From: JBCBST01 sp039819115
GTDB taxonomy: Bacteria > Bacteroidota > Rhodothermia > Balneolales > Balneolaceae
Reading direction: 5' to 3'
Length of the DNA: 30,432 bases
Assembly: GCA_039819115.1 (NCBI GenBank)
Contig: JBCBST010000030.1
Coordinates: 1-30,432, forward strand
Position numbers and translations under genes: made by a program. Under the pieces are notes generated by a model, which did not search any database, had not been told where the DNA came from, and saw nothing but the letters and a program-made list of their open reading frames with translations. Shown piece by piece: positions 1-8,565 of the stretch. Every line of letters starts with the position of its first letter. The stretch's first letter is position 1.

Positions 1-734
1 TGAAGCATCATTACCTTTTTTCCATTCTTGCATTGAGTGGCGTGTTCTTCGCTTGTTCGAGTTCACAACCTGCACTACAGACTCCGACTACCGATTCTGT
101 AGTGGAAGCCCAAAAAACCGGATCAACAATCACACTGAGTTCTGAAGAAAAACGAGATCTGGAAGCATTGTACAAAGCCCGGAAAGACAGCGCACGGATG
201 CGATTCACCGAGGCCGATGTCAACTTCATGATTGGGATGATTGGTCACCACGCTCAGGCTCTTATCATGTCGGACCTTGCTCCTAAAAATGGAGCCAGCC
301 TTTCCGTGCAGACGTTGGCATCGCGGATCATAAACGCACAAAATGATGAAATTGCAACCATGCAAACCTGGCTGCGTGATCGTGAGCAGCAAGTGCCTAT
401 GGTCCATGTAGACGGACTTATGCTGATGATTCATGGTGTTGGTGATCATCATAAACACCATATGAGCCACGGAAACATGCCGGGCATGCTTTCGCAGGAA
501 CAGCTGGTGGAACTGAGCGAAGCACAGGGTGTAGAATTTGACCGTAAATTCCTTACCTACATGATTGAACATCATGCAGGTGCGGTTTACATGGTAGAAG
601 AACTGTTCAAAACCGACGGAGGGGGCGAAGGCGTGGAAACGTTTAAAATTGCTTCCGACATACAAGTCGATCAACGAACTGAGATTGCCCGTATGCGGCT
701 TATGCTCGAACAAATAGCTGATGCTTCTAATTAA
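1..734 (+). CDS. DUF305 domain lipoprotein, His/Met-rich (start codon begins one base before window)
   Basis: The window opens with TG AAG CAT CAT in the frame of this ORF. If the preceding base is A, the protein starts MKHHYLFSILALSGVFFAC, a lipoprotein signal peptide with the lipid-anchored Cys at residue 19, about 244 aa long. The internal TTG at 33 would cut off most of the signal and is less likely. Two copies of the DUF305 helix motif are visible: MIGMIGHHAQALIMS (His pair about residues 83-84) and MIEHHAGAVYMVEEL (His pair about 191-192). Between them, residues 134-163 form a His/Met-rich stretch including GDHHKHHMSHGNMPGM. DUF305 proteins have a ferritin-like helical fold, and some (CopM type) bind copper in the periplasm. 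Metal binding here is inferred from the His/Met content. The next gene starts 49 nt downstream on the same strand, so co-transcription is likely. Confidence 0.85.
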   Translation, partial: KHHYLFSILALSGVFFACSSSQPALQTPTTDSVVEAQKTGSTITLSSEEKRDLEALYKARKDSARMRFTEADVNFMIGMIGHHAQALIMSDLAPKNGASLSVQTLASRIINAQNDEIATMQTWLRDREQQVPMVHVDGLMLMIHGVGDHHKHHMSHGNMPGMLSQEQLVELSEAQGVEFDRKFLTYMIEHHAGAVYMVEELFKTDGGGEGVETFKIASDIQVDQRTEIARMRLMLEQIADASN

Positions 735-763
735 AAGAAAGCCCGCTGATTTAATTAACTAAC

Positions 764-774
764 TTAACCTAACG
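764..774 (+). promoter_or_regulatory. Leader motif TTAACCTAACG upstream of LVIVD gene
   Basis: The 11-mer TTAACCTAACG ends 9 nt before the ATG at 784, inside an A/T-rich tract. The identical 11-mer lies 8 nt before the metalloprotease ATG at 4565. Its placement suggests a 5' leader or translation element rather than a promoter -7 box. Its function is unknown. Confidence 0.35.
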
Positions 775-783
775 TTATACACT

Positions 784-2772
784 ATGAAAAACGCAACCCG
801 CCTGGGAGTAATGGCACTGTTGTTGGCGATCGTATCGGCGTGTTCATCCACTGATACAGTGGAAACACCCTACGTGGCACCTGCTATCAAGCCAGCCACA
901 ATAGCAAATGTTGAAGCACCAAATCCTGACCCCCGAGTAGGGCTCAAAGCAGGGTTGTTTGATGCAGAAGAGGCCATCTGGAACCTGAAACTGGTTTCAC
1001 AGACTCCTCCCCCCGAAGATTTTGTTGGTGTAACCAACTCTGATCTGGCTTTTAAAGACAATTACGTATTCCAGGGTAACTACAATGGAGTTATCGTTTG
1101 GGATATGACCGATCCGGCAAACCCTGAGTTGGTTGTGGACTACTTATGTCCTGCTTCTCAAAGTGATGTATCGGTATACGAAAACCTCATGTTTGTTTCA
1201 GGTGAAGGCCTTGGAGGCCGTCTGGATTGCGGTACAGAAGGTGTGCAGCAACGAGTAAGTGAGGAGCGACTGAGAGGTATCCGTATTTTTGATATCACCA
1301 ACGTAGCCGAGCCGAAGTATGTGGCTAACGTTCAGACATGCCGTGGTTCGCATACACATAGCGTATTGAAAGATCCTAACGATGATGAAAATATATATGT
1401 ATACGTTTCAGGATCAGCTTCTATCCGTCCGGATGAAGAACTACCTGGTTGTTCAGCGGCTATGCCTGAAGACGATCCGAATTCAGCGCTGTTCCGTATC
1501 GAGGTTATCAAAGTGCCATTGGCAAACCCGGAAGCTTCTGAGATTGTAAGCTCTCCCCGTATTTTCGACGACTTAGTAGCTCCTCCTACGCACGGTCTTG
1601 CTCCTGCTGAACTTGCTGCGCTGGAAGAAGCCCGTAAAGCAGGTAAGTTTATGTTCACCCTTGGTGGTAATGAGCGTGTACTACCCGATCGTTTTGCAAC
1701 TCGTTTTCTTGGCCAAATGGTACAGGAGCGTGGAGGCGAAGGCGACCCAACAGCTGCCGATAGTGCTATGCTGAGAGAACGACTCCCAGCCATTATTGCC
1801 GAGATGACCGGTGGCGGAGGAGATCGTGAGCGCAGAGGACCAAACCAGTGCCACGATATTACCCTTTACCCGGAAATCGGTCTTGCCGGTGGTGCGTGTG
1901 AAGGCTACGGATTATTACTTGATATCTCTGATCCTGCCAATCCTTTCCGTGTAGATGCAGTAGCGGATTCAAACTTCTCGTACTGGCACTCGGCCACATT
2001 CAGCAATGACGGTTCCAAAGTGTTATTCACTGATGAGTGGGGCGGTGGCGGACAGCCTAAGTGTCGTGAATCAGATCCAATGGAATGGGGCGCAAACGCC
2101 ATTTTCACCATCAACAGTGACAAGAAAATGGAGTTTGAGAGCTACTACAAAATTCCTGCTGCTCAAACCAGCTTCGAAAACTGCGTAGCTCACAACGGTT
2201 CTTTGATTCCTGTACCTGGAAGAGAGATTATGATTCAGTCCTGGTATCAGGGTGGTATTTCTCTGTTTGACTGGACCGATCCTGCTAACCCAATCGAGAT
2301 CGGATTCCACGATCGCGGACCTGCTAACCCAGAGCGTATGTCTATGGGTGGAAGCTGGTCGGTTTACTGGTACAATGGATACATTGTAAACTCAGAAATC
2401 GCCCGTGGTCTTGATATTTTTGAACTGACTCCAAACCCTTACCTCACAGCAAATGAAATTGATGCTGCAAACACCGTACGTCTGACGTATCTGAATGCTC
2501 AGGGTCAGCCAAAATTCGAGTGGCCTGCTTCATTTGCCCTTTCCAAAGCGTACATGGATCAGCTTGAGCGAGGCAAAGCTATGAGCGGAGCAGAATTACT
2601 GGCTCTTCGTCAGGGACTGCACAAAGCAGAGCAGCTATCAGGTAAAAAACGAACAGGGGCTCTTAAGACGCTAGCGGCTACTGTAGAGCGTAAAGCGAGT
2701 TCAGCAAGTGCACATAAAGATAAAATGATGATGCTGGCACAATCGATTAAAGATCTTTCATCGATGCCATAA
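784..2772 (+). CDS. LVIVD-repeat beta-propeller lipoprotein
   Basis: This 662 aa protein starts MKNATRLGVMALLLAIVSAC, a signal peptide with lipobox VSAC (Cys20). It contains several LVIVD-type propeller repeats with the signature of an aromatic or Ile-rich strand followed by D-x-(S/T)DPANP. They lie near residues 93-120 (GVIVWDMTDPANP), 164-181 (IRIFDITNVAEP), 374-392 (GLLLDISDPANP) and 490-508 (ISLFDWTDPANP). A polar insert of about 150 residues separates repeats 2 and 3. The last 90 residues are Lys/Ala-rich and probably helical. Short His/Cys clusters recur (CRGSHTHS, NQCHDI, CVAHNG) and could bind metal or form disulfides, which is inference. LVIVD proteins are secreted or cell-surface proteins of mostly unknown function. 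It follows the DUF305 lipoprotein by 49 nt and ends at a strong terminator, so the two look like an operon. Confidence 0.85.
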   Translation: MKNATRLGVMALLLAIVSACSSTDTVETPYVAPAIKPATIANVEAPNPDPRVGLKAGLFDAEEAIWNLKLVSQTPPPEDFVGVTNSDLAFKDNYVFQGNYNGVIVWDMTDPANPELVVDYLCPASQSDVSVYENLMFVSGEGLGGRLDCGTEGVQQRVSEERLRGIRIFDITNVAEPKYVANVQTCRGSHTHSVLKDPNDDENIYVYVSGSASIRPDEELPGCSAAMPEDDPNSALFRIEVIKVPLANPEASEIVSSPRIFDDLVAPPTHGLAPAELAALEEARKAGKFMFTLGGNERVLPDRFATRFLGQMVQERGGEGDPTAADSAMLRERLPAIIAEMTGGGGDRERRGPNQCHDITLYPEIGLAGGACEGYGLLLDISDPANPFRVDAVADSNFSYWHSATFSNDGSKVLFTDEWGGGGQPKCRESDPMEWGANAIFTINSDKKMEFESYYKIPAAQTSFENCVAHNGSLIPVPGREIMIQSWYQGGISLFDWTDPANPIEIGFHDRGPANPERMSMGGSWSVYWYNGYIVNSEIARGLDIFELTPNPYLTANEIDAANTVRLTYLNAQGQPKFEWPASFALSKAYMDQLERGKAMSGAELLALRQGLHKAEQLSGKKRTGALKTLAATVERKASSASAHKDKMMMLAQSIKDLSSMP

Positions 2773-2792
2773 GATTCTTTTCTGAAAACAGA

Positions 2793-2827
2793 AAACCCGG
2801 TATCAGATGATGATGCCGGGTTTTTTT
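2793..2827 (+). terminator. Rho-independent terminator after LVIVD gene
   Basis: AAACCCGGTATCA (2793-2805) pairs with TGATGCCGGGTTT (2811-2823), with one wobble pair, around the 5-nt loop GATGA. A run of seven T (2821-2827) follows. It ends the DUF305/LVIVD unit. Confidence 0.9.
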
Positions 2828-2918
2828 ATGTCCGTAAGAAAAGGGAGATAATTACAGGACAGCCAATGAACCACTCTTCGGGTTCATTGCTGGATGCGGA
2901 AGGATGAACGTATAGCTT

Positions 2919-4394
2919 CTATTCCTGCCCTTCTTTCTTCGAGCCTTTCAGGATTTTTTTGTACTTCACACCGGCTTTATGTACCCGGTTTATGCCGTTG
3001 AACGCGGCAATTTTATAGGCTTCGCTAAAGGTTGGATAGTTCATGACATGATCAACAAAGAAGCGGATATCGCCTCCGAGTTGCATAACAGCCTGCCCAA
3101 AATGGATTAAATCGCTGGCCCGCTCACCAATAATGTGTATACCTACAATCTTGAGGCTCTTGGTTTCGAATACGAGCTTCAGGAGTCCGTTTTGCTGGTT
3201 GGTGATGTCGCCCTGGGTAATGTTTTTGTAATAGGCCCGGCCTACGGTTACATCCATACCCAGATTACGGGCTTCCTGTTCGGTTAATCCGATATGGGAT
3301 AGCTCAGGAATAGAATAAATGCCGAAGGGAATATCAGGGCTTTGTACTGTGGTTTTTGCCCCGAACATAGAGCAGGCGGCAAGTCTTCCCTGTGCAAATG
3401 AAGAGGCAGCTAAGGAAGGGAATCCAATCACGTCTCCTGCTGCATAAATATGAGGAACTTTAGTCTGGAAGTCGTCACCAACATCCAGGTAGCCTTCTTC
3501 ATCCACATCAAGTCCAACATGTTCTAAGCCGAGATTTCCGGTGTTCGGAGCTTTTGGTCCGAGGTAGAGCACATGTTCTGTCTCCACCACATGAGTACGT
3601 TCTGGTTCTTTGCTGTTCCGAACGCGGTATTTGATCATCGTTCGGTTCCGCAGGGTGTTTTCCAGGATTTCGACCTGATCTGCAGAAATCACCAGGTCGA
3701 TATCAAACTGCTGGAGAACGGCATCCAGTTGTTCTTTTATCTCGTGGTCGAGGAAGGGCAAAAAATCGTCCTTTTCACACAGCATGGTAACCCGGGTACC
3801 AAGGGCTGCAAACGTGGTTCCAAATTCAAGGGCATTAACTCCGCTCCCGATAACCACCAACCGGTGGGGGATATGCGTAAGATCAAGTACCGAACTATAA
3901 TCGAGCAGGGTAGCGCCTTCCACAGTAATATGGGTGGGTGGTATAGCCGAACTTCCGGTGGCAATAAGAATATGGCTCCCGGTTATAGTGTTTTTTTCAC
4001 CATTTTCTCTGGTAACCTCTACTTCATGCTCACCAACGATCCGGCCACGGCCCGGCTGGATATCGACTTCATTTTTCTCAATATCGTTTCTCACCTTATC
4101 ATTTTTGCTGTCCAGAATCTGCTTTCGGTACGACAGCAGGTCAGCCATTTTGTATTTCTGGTGAGGCTTAATGGTCTGGTCTTCGTTAAACTGTCGCTGA
4201 AAACGCTGAATAATACGGGCTGTCTCACCCAGTGCTTTACTTGGAACGGTACCTCTGTTAATCCAGGTGCCCCCTAAATGATGTTCATTTCCTTCTACTA
4301 AAACCGCCTTTTTATCAAATTTTGAAGCCTGCATGGCACAGGAAAAACCGGCAGGTCCGCTACCTAGAATAATTACGTCGTAATCGTAAGTCAT
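2919..4394 (-). CDS. sthA: Soluble NAD(P)+ transhydrogenase, SthA type
   Basis: This 491 aa protein belongs to the flavoprotein disulfide-reductase fold. It has an N-terminal FAD site (DVIILGSGPAGFSCA, GSGPAG at 11-16), a second nucleotide-binding motif (VVIGSGVNALEFG), the FAD motif IYAAGDVIGFPSLA and a C-terminal dimerisation domain. In dihydrolipoamide dehydrogenases the redox cysteines sit in GGTCLNVGCIPSK. Here the segment is GGTWINRGTVPSK, with Trp44 and Thr49 instead, so disulfide chemistry is excluded. The C-terminal NYPTFSEAYKIAAFNG also lacks the usual catalytic His and matches the SthA/UdhA form. SthA transfers hydride between NADPH and NAD+ in the cytosol. Both redox Cys are lost, whereas E. 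coli SthA as I recall it keeps the first. It is monocistronic, convergent with the LVIVD gene and divergent from the metalloprotease gene. Confidence 0.85.
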   Translation of the reverse strand: MTYDYDVIILGSGPAGFSCAMQASKFDKKAVLVEGNEHHLGGTWINRGTVPSKALGETARIIQRFQRQFNEDQTIKPHQKYKMADLLSYRKQILDSKNDKVRNDIEKNEVDIQPGRGRIVGEHEVEVTRENGEKNTITGSHILIATGSSAIPPTHITVEGATLLDYSSVLDLTHIPHRLVVIGSGVNALEFGTTFAALGTRVTMLCEKDDFLPFLDHEIKEQLDAVLQQFDIDLVISADQVEILENTLRNRTMIKYRVRNSKEPERTHVVETEHVLYLGPKAPNTGNLGLEHVGLDVDEEGYLDVGDDFQTKVPHIYAAGDVIGFPSLAASSFAQGRLAACSMFGAKTTVQSPDIPFGIYSIPELSHIGLTEQEARNLGMDVTVGRAYYKNITQGDITNQQNGLLKLVFETKSLKIVGIHIIGERASDLIHFGQAVMQLGGDIRFFVDHVMNYPTFSEAYKIAAFNGINRVHKAGVKYKKILKGSKKEGQE

Positions 4395-4545
4395 AAATCA
4401 AGAATTGTGAGTGATCAGGAAAGATACTTCAAAAAAGAGTGGATTTCAGTGGGGTAGAGTTAAGTTATTGCTTCCTTCTTTTGGGAAGATGTGAAACTTT
4501 GTAGTACCACTTGCCATAAGAGGCTATTGCTCTAACTTAATTACT

Positions 4546-4556
4546 TTAACCTAACG
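4546..4556 (+). promoter_or_regulatory. Leader motif TTAACCTAACG plus ribosome binding site of metalloprotease
   Basis: This is the same 11-mer as at 764-774, ending 8 nt before the ATG at 4565. The overlapping GGAG (4556-4559) is a plausible Shine-Dalgarno sequence. The SthA gene diverges from this 170-nt intergenic region. Confidence 0.35.
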
Positions 4557-4564
4557 GAGAACAT

Positions 4565-7171
4565 ATGAAGCCTCTTATCCTTGGGTGCCTGTGCATACTA
4601 TTGCTGGCACCTGCTTCTTCTTATGCCCAGAAAAAGAAGAAAAACGATAAAGAAGAACCCAAAATGAGTAAGTTCGAAGAACTGACGAAGGGTGCAGAAA
4701 AGCACGAGGGATTATTCGACTTATATCAAAAAGATGGAAAGCTATACCTGGCCCTTACTGAAGAAGATCTTAATAAAGAGTTCATCATTAACTTTGAAGT
4801 AGCCCAGGGTATTGGTGCTTCCGGTTTGTACGGCGGAACCATGCTGAACTACTTTGAGGCTTTGCTGGTGAGCTTTGAAATGAATGAGGGCAAACTCTTT
4901 TTAGTAAAACACCCGCATCGGTATAAGGCCGATGAAGGAACCCCGGCAGCCAATGCGGTTTCGATCACGTATGGCACATCGGTAATGGAGACGGCCAAAA
5001 TCGAAACTACCAACAAAGATGGGGTCATGCTCGCTGATATCCACGGATGGTTTATTTCGGACATCTCGCAGGTGGGCAGTATTGTTAAACGTGCGGTGTC
5101 TTCACGTCCCGGTCAGCCGGGCAGAGCCTCTCTCGATAAAAAGAAGAGTTATATCTCGTCGGTTAAGTCGTTTCCGAAAAATACCAACATCAAGGCGAAG
5201 CTTACCTTCAACAATTCAGAACGAAGTGCTCCGCGTACGGTAGCCGATCCGCGATTTATCCCGGTTACGATCCATTACACGATGGCTGCACTGCCCGAAA
5301 CACCTATGAAGCCTCGTATGGCTGATGATAGGACCGGATATTTCATGACGGTGCATAAAGATTTCACTAACGACGACGAAGAATTCTTCCGCAGGTACAT
5401 CAACAAATGGAGGCTGGAGTGTGCAGATGCACCCGGCGCCGATGGATTGTGTACTCCTAAAAAACCGATTACCTATTACATCGATCATTCGGTACCGATG
5501 GAATACCGCCAGGTTATGATGGATGGAATCCTGGAGTTTAATCGTGCCTTTGAGGCCGCTGGTTTTCGCGGAGGGATTGAAGCTAAAATGCTTCCTGATG
5601 ATGCCGATCCCGAAGACATCCGGTATGCCACCATGCGATGGAATGTATCCGATCTGACTGGGTATGGAGCAATCGGCCCATCTATTGTGGATCCGCGGAC
5701 AGGCGAGATTTTAGATGCCGATATCTTGTACGAAGCGAATATGGTTCAGGGCTGGAAGACGTTCTACCGCACCAATGTAGACCCGGTTGCAGCCGTGAAT
5801 GAAATGTTCGAAATGAACGAAGAAGAAGAGGAAATGTATCGGAACGGAGCTGAAATGGCGTCTTTTGCAGATGAGATTTCTTCTCAGGGTACGCTATTAA
5901 GAGCAGCTCTTATTGCAGACGGAAGCATTAAAGCAGGAGATCCGGTTCCCCAAAGCTATGTGATGGAAGCCATGAAGCGGGTTACGATGCACGAGCTGGG
6001 ACACACCCTGGGTCTGCGTCATAATTTCCGGTCGTCGGCAGATACACCCTTCGATCGCCTCCATGATAAACCATACACCGAGGAAAACGGACTGGCCAGT
6101 TCGGTAATGGAATATCCGGGCATCAATATCTCCCCAAACGGAAGTCAGGGCTATTACTACTCACCTTCTGTGGGATCTTATGATAAATGGGTGATCGCTT
6201 ATGGATATACTCCGGATGATGAGAAGGCAAAAGAAATTGCGCGTCAAAGTGCAGCTCCGGGCCATGCCTATGGTCCTGATGAGGATGCCCGTGGCTTTGG
6301 AGCACTTGATCCCGATGTAAACGTATACGATTTGAGTAGTGACCCGATGGCATGGGGAAAAGAACGAGCGGCATTGGTTCAGAACATCTGGAAAGATCTG
6401 CCTGAGCATGTGCTCACCGACGACACTCCGTACTACAAAGTAACCGATGCTTTTCAAACCCTCGTCAACCAGTATGGTCGTGCCGTTTCCACCGGCGTTA
6501 AGTACATTGGTGGTCAGTATCAGTACCGCGATCATAAAGGAGATCCGGGGGAGAGGGCACCCTTCGTGAACGTACCCAAAGAACGACAGGAGGAAGCCCT
6601 TCAGTTTATTATCGATGCGGCATTTGCTGCCGATGCTTTTGATTTACCGGTTGAGGTGTATCAGCAGTTTGGAGCCGATCGCTGGAGCCATTGGGGAAAT
6701 ACGAACACCTATCGCGGACGAATCGACTACCCCCTTCATGAGTCGCTGGTCGGACTTCAAAGTTCGTTGCTGAACCAGGTGACCAGTCCGGCAAAATTTG
6801 CCCGTATTCGTGACGCTGAAGTCAAATTCGGTACCGAGAATGTGATGACCATCCCTGAATTGATGGGAGCCTTGACTGAGGCGATCTGGGGCGAAGTGTG
6901 GAGTGCTCCGGGTACGAATGTTCCAAGTCTTCGACGGGATTTACAACGTGCATACATCGACAGAATGGCGACATTGGTCACCGATGCCCCAAGCCGCACC
7001 CCTGCTGATGCACGATCTGTTGCCCGTTTACAGCTCAACGATCTTAAACAACGTCTTGATCGTCGGTTAAGTCCGCCCTACAGCTTCGATACTTATACCG
7101 AAGCGCATCTTCGGGAAGCTCAGATTCGAATTGAAAAAGCGCTTAGCGCCGATATGATGCAGGAGAACTAA
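4565..7171 (+). CDS. Secreted zinc-dependent metalloprotease (DUF5118/DUF5117/met-zincin type)
   Basis: This 868 aa protein has a clear signal peptide (MKPLILGCLCILLLAPASSYAQ) followed by a Lys-rich linker. The N-terminal third matches the layout of DUF5118 (about residues 35-85, EELTKGAEKHEGLFDLYQ) and DUF5117 (about 90-285). The catalytic region carries HELGHTLGLRH at 476-486, the extended HExxHxxGxxH zinc site of metzincins, and the downstream Met-turn SSVMEYPG (Met515). These proteins are common in Bacteroidota and are exported. Substrates are unknown, and no TonB plug or propeptide-cleavage motif is obvious. It has its own leader with GGAG 5 nt before the ATG and ends at a bidirectional terminator, so it is probably monocistronic. 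Catalytic residues are complete, so it should be an active protease; this is inferred from sequence only. Confidence 0.9.
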   Translation: MKPLILGCLCILLLAPASSYAQKKKKNDKEEPKMSKFEELTKGAEKHEGLFDLYQKDGKLYLALTEEDLNKEFIINFEVAQGIGASGLYGGTMLNYFEALLVSFEMNEGKLFLVKHPHRYKADEGTPAANAVSITYGTSVMETAKIETTNKDGVMLADIHGWFISDISQVGSIVKRAVSSRPGQPGRASLDKKKSYISSVKSFPKNTNIKAKLTFNNSERSAPRTVADPRFIPVTIHYTMAALPETPMKPRMADDRTGYFMTVHKDFTNDDEEFFRRYINKWRLECADAPGADGLCTPKKPITYYIDHSVPMEYRQVMMDGILEFNRAFEAAGFRGGIEAKMLPDDADPEDIRYATMRWNVSDLTGYGAIGPSIVDPRTGEILDADILYEANMVQGWKTFYRTNVDPVAAVNEMFEMNEEEEEMYRNGAEMASFADEISSQGTLLRAALIADGSIKAGDPVPQSYVMEAMKRVTMHELGHTLGLRHNFRSSADTPFDRLHDKPYTEENGLASSVMEYPGINISPNGSQGYYYSPSVGSYDKWVIAYGYTPDDEKAKEIARQSAAPGHAYGPDEDARGFGALDPDVNVYDLSSDPMAWGKERAALVQNIWKDLPEHVLTDDTPYYKVTDAFQTLVNQYGRAVSTGVKYIGGQYQYRDHKGDPGERAPFVNVPKERQEEALQFIIDAAFAADAFDLPVEVYQQFGADRWSHWGNTNTYRGRIDYPLHESLVGLQSSLLNQVTSPAKFARIRDAEVKFGTENVMTIPELMGALTEAIWGEVWSAPGTNVPSLRRDLQRAYIDRMATLVTDAPSRTPADARSVARLQLNDLKQRLDRRLSPPYSFDTYTEAHLREAQIRIEKALSADMMQEN

Positions 7172-7201
7172 CCAGAGCGGTTATTCAGAGCATAAAAAAA
7201 A

Positions 7202-7229
7202 CCCGTTTATCTTGGATGAACGGGGTTTT
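7202..7229. terminator. Bidirectional terminator between metalloprotease and ahcY
   Basis: CCCGTTTATC (7202-7211) pairs with GATGAACGGG (7215-7224), with one G-T pair and a 3-nt loop. T-rich sequence follows on the + strand (TTTT, then TTGTTTTTG). A run of eight A precedes the stem (7194-7201) and gives U-rich RNA on the - strand, so it can serve both converging genes. Confidence 0.85.
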
Positions 7230-7253
7230 GTTGTTTTTGTAAGAGGGGTATGA

Positions 7254-8561
7254 TTAATACCGGTACTCGTCTGATTTGTACGGACCGGTGATCGGTACAC
7301 CGATATATTCGGCCTGATCCTGAGTCAGTTCTTCTAGCTCAACACCAATTTTCTGAAGGTGAAGACGAGCCACTTTTTCGTCAAGGGCTTTTGGAAGCAC
7401 ATGAACACCCGGTTCAAACTCTTCCGGACGATTCCACAATGCGATTTGAGCAATGGTCTGGTTGGTGAAGCTATTACTCATCACAAAAGAAGGATGACCG
7501 GTAGCATTACCAAGATTCATCAGACGTCCCTGAGAAAGCAGGATCACCTGGTTTCCACTCTTGAGGGTGAAAATATCAACCTGTGGTTTGATGTTCTCTT
7601 CCACGGAATGATCTTTCAACCAGGCAACATCAATCTCGTTATCGAAGTGGCCGATGTTACCAACAATCACTTTGTCTTTCATTGATTCAAAGTGACGGCC
7701 CAGCACGATGTCTTTGTTACCGGTAGCTGTGATAATGATATCTGCACGGGGTACAGCATCATCCATCTTTTTCACTTCGAAACCGTCCATTGCAGCCTGA
7801 AGGGCACAAATAGGATCGATTTCCGTTACGATAACACGGGCACCGGCGCCACGCAGAGATGCTGCGGTTCCTTTACCCACATCGCCATAACCAGCTACTA
7901 CCGCTACTTTTCCGGCCATCATTACGTCGGTTGCACGACGAATGGCGTCTACAGCAGATTCTTTACAGCCGTACTTATTGTCGAATTTAGACTTGGTTAC
8001 GGAGTCATTCACGTTAATTGCAGGAAGCGTCAGGGTTCCATTACGTTCGCGCTCAATTAAGCGAAGTACACCGGTGGTGGTCTCTTCAGAAATACCGTTA
8101 ATACCAGCAACCAGTTCAGGATAGCGATCCAATACCATGTTGGTCAGGTCACCGCCATCGTCCAGGATCATGTTCAGGGGCTGTCCGTCTTTGAAAAAGA
8201 GGGTTTGCTCAATGCACCAGTCAAATTCCTCTTCGTTCATACCTTTCCAGGCATATACCGGAATACCGGCTTCTGCAATTGCTGCAGCTGCATGGTCCTG
8301 GGTGGAATAGATGTTACAGGAAGACCAGGTCACTTCTGCTCCCAGTTCTACCAGCGTTTCTATTAACACCGCGGTTTGGATGGTCATGTGTAAACAGCCG
8401 GCAATGCGTGCACCTTTCAGTGGTTGCTCGGAGCGGTATTCCTCACGTAATGCCATAAGACCGGGCATCTCTGCTTCGGCAAGATCAATTTCCTGCCGGC
8501 CGAATTTGGCCAGGGCAATGTCTTTTACTTTGTACGGTAACTTCTCTACAGTTGTACTCAT
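7254..8561 (-). CDS. ahcY: Adenosylhomocysteinase (S-adenosylhomocysteine hydrolase)
   Basis: This is the NAD-dependent enzyme that splits S-adenosylhomocysteine into adenosine and homocysteine, closing the methyl cycle in the cytosol. Visible motifs include WSSCNIYSTQDHAAAAIA, the substrate-site DSVTKSKFDNKYGC, the NAD fold GYGDVGKG (224-231), NIGHFDNEID and the hallmark C-terminus ending KSDEYRY. I chose the ATG at 8561 (435 aa) rather than the TTG at 8588. The shorter form starts MSTTVEKLPYKVKDI as family members do, and it begins 4 nt after the upstream thioredoxin stop instead of overlapping it. No strong Shine-Dalgarno is seen, so translational coupling to the upstream gene is plausible. 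The full-length catalytic core appears intact. Confidence 0.95.
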   Translation of the reverse strand: MSTTVEKLPYKVKDIALAKFGRQEIDLAEAEMPGLMALREEYRSEQPLKGARIAGCLHMTIQTAVLIETLVELGAEVTWSSCNIYSTQDHAAAAIAEAGIPVYAWKGMNEEEFDWCIEQTLFFKDGQPLNMILDDGGDLTNMVLDRYPELVAGINGISEETTTGVLRLIERERNGTLTLPAINVNDSVTKSKFDNKYGCKESAVDAIRRATDVMMAGKVAVVAGYGDVGKGTAASLRGAGARVIVTEIDPICALQAAMDGFEVKKMDDAVPRADIIITATGNKDIVLGRHFESMKDKVIVGNIGHFDNEIDVAWLKDHSVEENIKPQVDIFTLKSGNQVILLSQGRLMNLGNATGHPSFVMSNSFTNQTIAQIALWNRPEEFEPGVHVLPKALDEKVARLHLQKIGVELEELTQDQAEYIGVPITGPYKSDEYRY

Positions 8562-8565
8562 TATT

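Noticed and set aside
123..713. Reverse-strand 196-codon frame across the DUF305 gene
   Set aside because: It lies wholly within a gene with clear motifs, and its translation shows no recognisable domain.
3573..4277. + strand 234-codon frame inside the SthA-type gene
   Set aside because: It overlaps the conserved flavoprotein domains of the opposite strand and shows no motif of its own.
2919..4394. Annotation as dihydrolipoamide dehydrogenase
   Set aside because: Both redox cysteines and the C-terminal catalytic His are absent, so lipoamide chemistry is not possible.
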